Under the pieces are notes generated by a model that was not told the origin of the DNA, did no database searches, and saw only the letters and a list, made by a program, of their open reading frames with translations. DNA of 64,000 bases from Prochilodus magdalenae (taxonomy: Eukaryota; Chordata; Actinopteri; Characiformes; Prochilodontidae): NCBI GenBank assembly GCA_024036415.1, contig JAMWET010001098.1, forward strand, positions 1 to 64,000. Direction: 5' to 3'. Position numbers and translations under genes: made by a program. This document shows positions 56,394 through 64,000 of this stretch, in pieces. Within the stretch, counting starts at the first letter, position 1. Each line of letters opens with the position of its first letter.

Positions 56394-57423
56394 TACCAGT
56401 CAAAAGTTTAGAGACGGCTCCTCATAGCAGGTTCTCCTTCTGTGTATCTTAAAGCTCTACTGTAGAATAAAAGTGAAGACACCAAACTATAAACTAGCCC
56501 TCATGGAATTATACAGTCCACCTTAAAACCCTCCAGAATGGAACTATCCAGTCCACCTTAAAACCCACCAGAATGGAATTATACAGTCCACCTTAAACCC
56601 TGCAGAATGGAATTATACAGTCCACCTTAGAACCCTCCAGAATGGAATTATACAGTCCACCTTAAACCCTTCAGAATGGAACTATCCAGTCCACCTTAAA
56701 ACCCACCAGAATGGAATTATACAGTCCACCTTAAACCCTGCAGAATGGAATTATACAGTCCACCTTAGAACCCTCCAGAATGGAATTATACGGTCCACCT
56801 TAAAACCCTCCATAATGGAATTATACAGTCCACCTTAAAACCCTCCAGAATGGAATTATACAGTCCACCTTAAACCCTCCAGAATGGAATTATACAGTCC
56901 ACCTTAAAACCCTCCAGAGTGGAACTATACAGTCCACCTTAAAACCCTCCATAATGGAATTATACAGTCCACCTTAAAACCCTCCAGAATGGAATTATAC
57001 AGTCCACCTTAAACCCTCCAGAATGGAATTATACAGTCCACCTTAAAACCCTCCAGAGTGGAGCTGTACAGGAGGATGGAGCAGCTGTCTTACCCTGCAG
57101 TGGAGCTGATAGAACAAGGTTTATTACTAAGCAGGTTTGGAGCGATTCTATTGGTCGGTCCATCATGAATATTCACTAACCTGAAAGGAGAGCTAGAGCT
57201 TTTACACTGTGCAGAAAAAGAGATCAAAGTTTTTACACCACTAAATATATATTAGAGGTGGAGATATGGAGGAGTACCATACTGTGTACATCAGGAGTAG
57301 ATGTGGTGTATCAGGATATGGACTGGTTCAGACTCTCATCAGGTGGAGCTGTTCAGTGTACCACTGTAGAGTCTATAAGACCACCAACACCATCCAGTTA
57401 GAGGGGTGTACTTTTGGCTGGTA
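56394..57423. mobile_element. TIR element with internal 36-bp minisatellite, copy 2
   Basis: Left end taccagtcaaaagtttagag; right end gtgtacttttggctggta. It has the same constant 3' part as copy 1 (gagctgatagaacaaggttt) and the same minisatellite unit, here about 16 units at 56.5-57.06 kb in a different arrangement. Confidence 0.85.
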
Positions 57424-57439
57424 CTGTATGGACCACGGC

Positions 57440-57760
57440 CCACCGAGTTAGAACTGCAGTAGTTGTGAAGAGCCCGGTAGCCGGTGTAACGACCAGACGT
57501 GCTGACATTCAAGTAAAGCGGGAATGAAGCTGCAGCCGCAGTGTAATTATAGCTCGTCCTGACAGAGGGGTAGAAGGTGGTGTTTAGACTGCTGGTAGGA
57601 GAGGACTGAACTTTGAAGCGTGACCCAAACGCACCAAAATAGTTCAGCTCCAAACACCGCCAACCGCAAAATTCCAAAAGTCGAGCGGAATTCTTGGGCA
57701 GCAGCGAGGAGCTGATGTCGTCCAGCAAAAACGGAGAACGATCAACCTCCGGACGTTATC
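57440..57760 (-). other. unexplained open frame
   Basis: The minus strand is open for about 110 codons outside the adjacent TIR element: DDISSSLLPKNSARLLEFCG, FGSRFKVQSSPTSSLN and SYNYTAAAASFPLYLNVST. I do not recognise it, and no clear splice donor follows. It could be an unannotated isoform-specific exon, a retroelement scrap or chance. Confidence 0.25.
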
Positions 57761-58140
57761 AGAAGACATTCGGAAAGCCTCCTAAGATCAGTTCAGCTCA
57801 GGTGTCAGTCAGGTACAGCGATAAGGCCTGGCCTTGCACTGCAGGGTGAACAGCCGAGGGGGTGCGCGGGGGAGGTCACGGTCGGGATATGCCAATCCAT
57901 CCCAGATCAAACGATGTGAATGATTGCAATCAGCTTACATGACTCCCATCTCCAACCACTGTGACTACGCAACACCTGCCACCACCGACACACGTCCGGA
58001 ACGCAGGTGTAGCGGTGTTCTACAATCCTGGGAGCTTTCATAACCAGGGAACTGATATTCACTAACCTTGAGAGATCGGATAAGATCCCTCCTCCTACGT
58101 ATGCACAACAGCCTGCGTGCTCCACCGCCGTCTCGCTCAT

Positions 58141-58250
58141 TAGATTAGATTAGATTAGATTAGATCAGATTAGATTAGATCAGATTAGATTAGATTAGAT
58201 TAGATCACTTTATTTTATTGTATTTTACACAATGAAATTCCAGCACAGCC
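58141..58250 (-). mobile_element. LINE/SINE 3' tail with (ATCTA)n
   Basis: A (TTAGA)n run at 58,141-58,203 is followed by cactttattttattgtattt and acacaatgaaattcc. On the minus strand this is a retroelement 3' end (...ggaatttcattgtg... ataaagtg) with its terminal microsatellite. Confidence 0.5.
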
Positions 58251-58689
58251 TAAAAACAGAACTCGGATATTTGCCACAAAGACGGAAACACAGACATCAC
58301 ATTCCTCCACCACACATGCCCTGTCTGCAGGTCCAGACATCCACATCCAACTTCCATCTACGCGTCAGGATTGAAACCTGGTGCACTATAAAGCATTCCT
58401 AGAAGTCGGGATGTAGGGAGCCTTGGCGTGTTGATTATCGTGTACGGGATTTCGGAGGTGAGTTCAACGTGAAAATGGATTTGGGATACAATGTGATCCA
58501 CATTCCCTGAACCCAAATCTCATTTCTGTTCTACTAAAATCAAAACGTGAAAGCTGGTAAAACAGCTTCCAGCTACACCCTTCACCTCATCCTCCACAGG
58601 CGGAGTGATGAATCCCAACTTCTCATCACCGTAACACAAAACGACGAGATCAGTCTGTAAACAGTCTGTACAACTCATAAAAACCTTAA

Positions 58690-59740
58690 TATTATTAATA
58701 TTTACCTAATATTTATTAGAAAATACCATATTTAGTCATTTTGTCTCATTACTGCCAACACTGACAGGTGGATGTTTCAGCTACGGAGCATTTTGTTGTT
58801 TTGCTTCACCACCTCAAAATTTATGATAACATTAAAATAAAATTAAGGAGTTAAAAGTCATATACAGTCTTTTTTTTCCAACAAACAAAAAGCAAAAAAC
58901 TGATTACAGTAATCAGGATAAGGAACAATAAGAAAAAATCCAAATTTTAAAACTGAAAATTAAATAATTTAACATTTATTGTTCCTGATCTACTGTGTTG
59001 TATGAATATTAGTAATCTAACAGTCAAAAGTGACACAAACCCATTTTTTCTAACAAAAATAAAGCAAATAACGACTAAAACTGGCTGTAAGGACTGAAAG
59101 ATTTGTTTAAAAACTCCAAAAGATTTTCAAACTGAAAAAAAAATAATAATAATTTGCTGCACCTGATATACCGAATATAATCTACTGATATGAATATTGG
59201 TTATGTGACATGTAAACGTGATATAAATTTATTTTCCCCAGTGAACATAAAGCAAACAACTGTAATTACGGTAATGAGAATTAGAAAGTAAAAAATAAAA
59301 AATAAGTAATTAACTGAAAATTTAATAGTCAACATTTGCTATAATTGATCTAATGTTGCATATATATGAGTGTAAAATGATAAAAAATATATTTTCTAAT
59401 GACCAAAATGCCGAAAAGTACAAATTGGTCATGTGAATGTATTACGGTAATGAGAATTAAAACTGAAAAATTCCAAAATATTTTAAACGCAAAAAACAAA
59501 TAATTAAATATTTTCTGCACCTGATCTACTGCGTTATGTGAATATTTGTTATCTACCAGCTAAAAGTGATAAAAATTATTTATTTCCAGCATAAAAAAGC
59601 AAAAAACGGCTGAAATTGTCTGTAGGGACACATTACGGTAATGAGAATTTGAATTGATAAATTCCAAAAGATTTTAAAACTGAAAATGAGATAACTGAAC
59701 ATTTACTGTCCCGGATATCGGTCATCTATCACGTTTTGGT
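58690..59740. repeat. degenerate ~185-bp tandem repeat
   Basis: Five to six diverged copies sharing cctgatctactg, tatgaatatt, ttttctaac and ttacggtaatgagaatt-like blocks (near 58.9, 59.1, 59.27, 59.45 and 59.64 kb). It is AT-rich and lies in the intron just after the n3 first exon. Confidence 0.7.
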
Positions 59741-59820
59741 GAGAGGGACCCAGCGCACTGCGGTCATCGCCGTGCTGTAGTAGTTAAATGTAAGATATTC
59801 ACTCAGCCCACTCAGTTTAC

Positions 59821-60519
59821 CTCGTGGCGTTGAAGGGAAGAAGATTGGTCCTGGACAGAGTCCAGGGAGCCGTGGGAAACAGGCGCTCCCGAGCATGTAC
59901 TGGCCCTCCTCCTCTTCCTGTGCACTTGGCTGTCACATATAATCCTGGAGAGCCCCTTCATATTATCCATCTGATTTTCGGCACTGCCCCTGCGGGAACC
60001 GCATCCCCTCAACGTGCGGAGCATGTGCTCCACCGCTCCGAAGCTCACCGCCCTCCGCAGCTGCCTCCGGAGCAGCTTCTTCTCCAGGAGCCCATCCTTC
60101 GGGGCAATACACCTAGAGCTTTTGGTGACCCCGTGGAGGCTTTGCTCCATGGTAGGTCTGCCTCTGTCTCTCTCCGGCTGCCGCAATCCCAATCTTCTGC
60201 CTGACCTGAGCACGGGAATCTCTCCAACGTAAACCCCATGGCTGACGCTGCCTTGCCTGGGCCTTGAAGCTTCTTCCTGGCCTGAGTTCAAGGCACCCGC
60301 CTCGTTCTGGTCTGCGGCAAGGGTCTCACTGTGGCAGCTCTCGCCACCGCGGCTCCTCACGGACTCGCCCGGGAGGAATTCTCCAGACTTCCTCTTCTTT
60401 CTCCTCTGGAAGTAACGTCGGCCTCGGAGCTCTTTGGACGCGGGGCTGAGAGGAGCTTTGGTGGGGTCGACGTAGCATTCCTCCTTATGGCCTCGCACAC
60501 ATCCACAAACATTGCCCAT
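59821..60519 (-). CDS. dst: dystonin first exon, n3-type isoform (myristoylated start, CH2 only)
   Basis: The exon has 233 codons, starting at ATG 60,519 in a good Kozak context (G at -3 and +4) and ending at a GAG|gtaaac donor in phase 0. The N-terminus MGNVCGCVRGHKEECYV has Gly2 followed by Cys5 and Cys7, a classic N-myristoylation plus palmitoylation signature, so it should anchor the protein at membranes. The rest is very basic and Ser-rich (for example GRRYFQRRKKRKSGEF). The phase fits a direct splice to the CH2 exon at 55,232, skipping CH1, as described for mammalian isoform 3. The frame stays open 23 codons upstream of MGN, but the myristoylation context makes 60,519 the likely start. 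Confidence 0.88.
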
Positions 60520-61420
60520 GACTTTTACTCGCTCATGCTGCTCCTCGGAAAACTCTCGGAAGTCAAAAGCGTCTTCTATCAAAAGCAAACGACACCAAAT
60601 CCAAGCTCAGGGGTTTCCCCGCGCTCACAAGATCCAGCCATCCTATTTTTCTCGCTCGTATCTGCCACAAAGCCAGCGGTACACCCAAAAGCCGTCCCAG
60701 CAGCCGGTCAGAGCTTCCCTTTCCGAGTCCCAAGGCACTCTGGTGACACGTTCCAAAGCTCCTTCGTGTTCCCAGTCTCTCACGTCAGCCTCTAAGTCCC
60801 CGTTGACCTTTGAAACTGCTCCCTTTGCCCTGCTAATCCAAAACAAACACCATAAAGGCAGCGTGGCCCGGAGAGCATTCACTCCAGCGGAGCACTGACT
60901 CGCTCTGCCTCCACCAAGAGAGCTCAGCGCCCTTCATACGAAGCATAAACATGGATTTCCAGAGTGCACCGCTGTTGGTTCAGAGGCTGCTCAGAGACTG
61001 GGAGGGAGAGGCAGGCAGAGGAAAGCGTAAGGCGAGAGGAGAGGTTGGCGCTCCGTCCGCGGCCTCCGAGTTTCTGATTGCAGCATGCCGCCTGAGAAAG
61101 CACTGCTCAGCAGAACGAGCCACTCAGACAGCATGTACCGGCCAGGGAGGGCCACAGCCTATCGCGTGGGCTTTAAAAATAACAGGGCAGCGTGGCTGGC
61201 TCAAACATGCCATGGGCCGAGGTGCCCCCGGACAGAGGTCGCTGGTTTTGTGGTTTTAAACCGGACGCAGACACGGAGGGTTTAAACAAGCAGGGCTTAT
61301 CAGAGAACTGTCTGATTTCACATCTCACTAATGGGGACAATCAGGGAGCAGCTCTTATTTACGTTAAACTGCATCATCTGACTGTAAATACTGCACTAAT
61401 GGATATATCTGATTGTCTGA
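60520..61420 (-). promoter_or_regulatory. presumed promoter/5' UTR region of the n3 isoform
   Basis: About 900 bases upstream of the n3 ATG, more GC-rich than the flanking introns and free of recognisable repeats. The role is inferred from position. I see no convincing TATA box or start site. Confidence 0.35.
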
Positions 61421-61424
61421 TACA

Positions 61425-62258
61425 CCCACCAACCACCTCATTAGGAACATCAGCTCCACTGACCATACAGGACACTCTGTGGGTGTACAGGTCCAGACTG
61501 TAGTCCATCTGTTTCTCTGTGTACTGTATTACCCTGTTCTACAATGGTCAGGACCCCCACAGGACCACCACAGAGCAGGTAGTATGTGGGTGGTGGATCA
61601 TTCTCAGCACTGCAGTGACACTGACGTGGTGGTGGTGTGTTAGTGTGGGTGGTGCTGGTGTGAGTGGATCAGACACAGCAGTGCTGCTGGAGTGTTAGAC
61701 ACTGTGTCCACTCACTGTCCACTCTATTAGACACTCCTACCTTGCTGCTCCTCCACAGTAGAGCCGATAGGACAGTCAGCAGATGATAGTCCTCATCAGT
61801 GGCCAAGGACGCTGCTGCACACGTGCCCCACAGGACGCTGCCGCACTGGGACGATGCCCACAGGACGCTGCCCTCCAGGACTGCTGCCCACAGGACGCTG
61901 CCCCACAGTACCTGCCTAGTCCTTCATCAGTGGGCACAGGACACTGCCCACAGGACGCTGTTGTGCTGGATAGTTTTGGTTGGTGGATGATTCTCAGTCC
62001 AGCAGTGACACTGAGGTGTCCACAGCACTGCTGTGTCTGATCCACTCACACCAGCACCACACACACTAACACACCACCACCACGTCAGTGTCACTGCAGT
62101 GTTGAGAATGATCCACCACCCACATAGTACCTGCTCTGTGGTGGTCCTGTGGGGGTCCTGACCATTGAAGAACAGGGTAATACAGTACACAGAGAAACAG
62201 ATGGACTACAGTCTGGACCTGTACACCTACAGAGTGTCCTGTATGGTCAGTGGAGGCA
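61425..62258. mobile_element. dispersed palindromic element, copy E (complete, expanded centre)
   Basis: Both arms are present: ctccactgaccatacaggac on the left, its complement gtcctgtatggtcagtggag on the right. The centre carries short tandem units of cacaggacgctgcc (61.80-61.96 kb), which makes it longer than copy C. Confidence 0.85.
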
Positions 62259-62739
62259 TCTGCTGATCAGACCATCAGAGTTTTCCCGATAGTGAAAATA
62301 AATCCACCACGTAACAACACTAAAAATAAACTGGGACATGTGACTTTAACTCTACACTGCTGTTAAAGCATGACCCATCTCTCAGCTCTGATCCTGCTCC
62401 CCAGACAAACCTCACTCAAACAGCGGTACGAGTGTAGAGTGGGCAAATATAAAGTTCTATCTCTAAAAGCTCGCTGTAGAGACGGGGTTCACTTATTTTA
62501 AACTCATAAACAACAAAATATGTCATTTAGGGAGCCAAAACTCCTGAATACAGCTGTGTGTAAACCTTGTGAATGCTTTGATCAGGAGCCGCCCGTTCCC
62601 CTGGGCTGATATAATGCAACACGATCTGATAAACAGGAGCCAGCATTGCTGGAAGCTAAGCAGGAGTTGGAAAGTTGGACTGATTTATGAAGTGCTACAA
62701 ATCAGCTCTAGGATACACAATAACATCTAACATACATAC

Positions 62740-64000
62740 GTACATTAGTACTAACATTAATCAGTACTGTAACAACCTCAACACCCGTATACCTTTATAT
62801 ACAGGCCAACCAACCAGCCAAGCAACCAACCGACCAGTCAGCCAGCCACTCAGCCAACCAACCAGCCAACAAACCAGCCAACCAACCAGCCAAGCAACCA
62901 ACCAACCAGCCAGGCCATCAACCAACCAACCTGCCAACAAACCAGCCAACCAACCAGCCAAGCAACCAACCAACCAGCCAGGCCATCAACCAACCAACCT
63001 GCCAGTCAGCCAACCAACAAACCAGCCAACCAACCAACCAACCAGCCAGTCAGCCAGCCACCCAGCCAACCAACCAGCCAGGCCATCAACCAACCAACCT
63101 GCCAGTCAGCCAACCAACAAACCAGCCAACCAATTAACCAACCAGCCAGTCAGCCAGCCACCCAGCCAACCAACCAGCCAGGCCATCAACCAACCAACCT
63201 GCCAGTCAGCCAACCAACAAACCAGCCAAGCAACCAACCAACCAGCCAGCCAACCAACTAACCAACCAGCCAGCCAAACAACAAACCAGCCAAGCAACCA
63301 ACCAACCAACCAACCAGCCAGTCAGCCAGCCACCCAGCCAACCAACCAGCCAAGCAACCAACCAGTCAGTCAAGCAACCAACCAACCGGCCAGTCAGCCA
63401 GCCAACCAACAAACCAGCCAACCAACCAACCAGCCAGTCAACCAACCAGCCAGTCAGCCAACCAATCAACTACATATATACATTATTTCTACCATTAATA
63501 AGTACTGTAACAACCTAAGTACCCTTATACCTTTTATATACAGGTCATCCAGCCAAGCAACCAACCAGCGAACCAACCAACCAACCAGCCAAGCCAGCCA
63601 GTTAACCAACCAGTCAGCCAGTCAGTCAGCCAGCAAGTCAGCCAGCAAGTCAGCCAGCAAGTCAGCTAGCCAACCAACCAAGTACATACATACATTATTA
63701 CTAACACTAATAATTACTGTAACAACCTAAACACCCTTATATCTTTTGGATGGAGGACAACCAACCAGTCAATCAGCCAGGCAACCAACCAGCCAGCCAA
63801 CCAGCCAACCAGCCAGCCAGCCAGCCAGCCAACCAGCCAGCCAACCAACCAGTCACTCAGCCAGCCAGCCAACCAGCCAGCCAACCAGCCAGTCAATCAG
63901 CCAGGCAACCAACCAGCCAGCCAACCAGCCAACCAGCCAGCCAACCAGCCAGCCAACCAACCAGCCAGTCAATCAGCCAGTCAATCAGCCAGTCAATCAG
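62740..64000. repeat. CCAG/CCAA low-complexity array with higher-order interruptions
   Basis: Tetranucleotide-rich (aaccaaccagccagtcagcc) sequence that runs off the window. It is interrupted by a ~75-bp block (tagtactaacattaatcag-like, gtaacaacctcaacaccc, cttatatacaggc) at 62.74, 63.47 and 63.69 kb. The 347-codon Gln/Pro/Ser/Thr frame is a translated repeat. Confidence 0.95.

Larger units (their letters stand above)
310..60519 (-). other. dst: dystonin (BPAG1) gene locus, partial
   Basis: All coding exons found belong to one minus-strand spectraplakin gene. Dystonin links actin, intermediate filaments and microtubules. The order seen is CH2, plakin domain with embedded SH3, then either a coiled-coil rod plus plakin-repeat tail (BPAG1e) or small linker exons leading to a plakin-repeat giant exon (BPAG1b). 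MACF1, the close paralogue, has no rod/tail module of this kind, so dystonin is preferred. CH1 exons (upstream) and the long spectrin-repeat, EF-hand and GAS2 exons (downstream) lie outside the window. Joining the BPAG1e exons as placed gives 8,274 coding bases, an exact multiple of three (2,757 residues plus stop), close to the roughly 2,650 residues of human BP230, even though one exon is truncated. Confidence 0.95.

Noticed and set aside
310..60519. Assignment to MACF1 rather than dystonin
   Set aside because: The rod exon and plakin tail ending like BP230, and the MGNVCGC first exon, fit dystonin; MACF1 has no such module.
310..60519. Assignment to plectin or desmoplakin
   Set aside because: The linker exons at 12.7-8.2 kb and separate rod and tail exons, and the dystonin-like plakin domain sequence, do not fit plectin's Ala/Arg-rich rod; desmoplakin has no CH domain.
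62687..63730. 347-codon Gln/Pro/Ser/Thr-rich frame (Asn-Gln-Pro repeats)
   Set aside because: Pure CCAA/CCAG low-complexity DNA with open frames on both strands; length reflects absence of stop triplets in the repeat.

Overview
This window is vertebrate genomic DNA, almost certainly from a teleost fish. Coding exons are short and split by GT-AG introns (plus one GC-AG intron), and the introns are full of fish-type Tc1/mariner relics, TIR elements, LINE tails, SINEs, mini- and microsatellites. Nothing prokaryotic is present.

One gene fills the window. It lies on the minus strand, so its 5' side is at high coordinates. It is dystonin (dst/BPAG1), a spectraplakin cytolinker. The identification rests on three things: the order CH2 actin-binding half, plakin domain, then alternative 3' modules; a 1004-codon coiled-coil rod exon followed by a plakin-repeat tail ending like bullous pemphigoid antigen BP230 (BPAG1e), which the paralogue MACF1 lacks; and an alternative first exon beginning MGNVCGCVR. 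I placed 33 coding exons by splice sites, reading phase and recalled similarity to mammalian dystonin. No alignment was run. Phases agree at every junction except one damaged exon near 25.8 kb.

Layout, 5' to 3' (right to left). 64.0-61 kb: CCAG/CCAA low-complexity DNA and dispersed repeats. 60.52-59.82 kb: first exon of an n3-type isoform that enters directly at CH2; CH1 exons are not in the window. 55.2-47.5 kb: three CH2 exons. 46.0-44.4 kb: start of the plakin domain. 41.1 kb: TATA-box promoter and first exon of the epithelial isoform BPAG1e. 39.2-21.3 kb: the rest of the plakin domain, including the SH3-bearing exons. 20.5-13.9 kb: the two BPAG1e-specific exons (rod and plakin-repeat tail with stop). 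12.7-8.2 kb: three small exons used when the BPAG1e exons are skipped (BPAG1a/b). 6.26-0.3 kb: the giant BPAG1b-type exon, with plakin repeats followed by a striking tandem array of 132-residue repeats.

The pieces act as a combinatorial cytolinker gene. Two promoters visible here choose between a membrane-anchored CH2 start and an actin-independent epithelial start. The phase-0 donor at 21,292 then chooses between a desmosome/hemidesmosome-style rod and tail that binds intermediate filaments and the longer route toward spectrin-repeat isoforms outside the window. The most unusual features are the 132-residue expansion in the BPAG1b exon, the GC-AG intron, the exon cut off beside a 1.6-kb satellite, and repeated element families that carry their own internal minisatellites.
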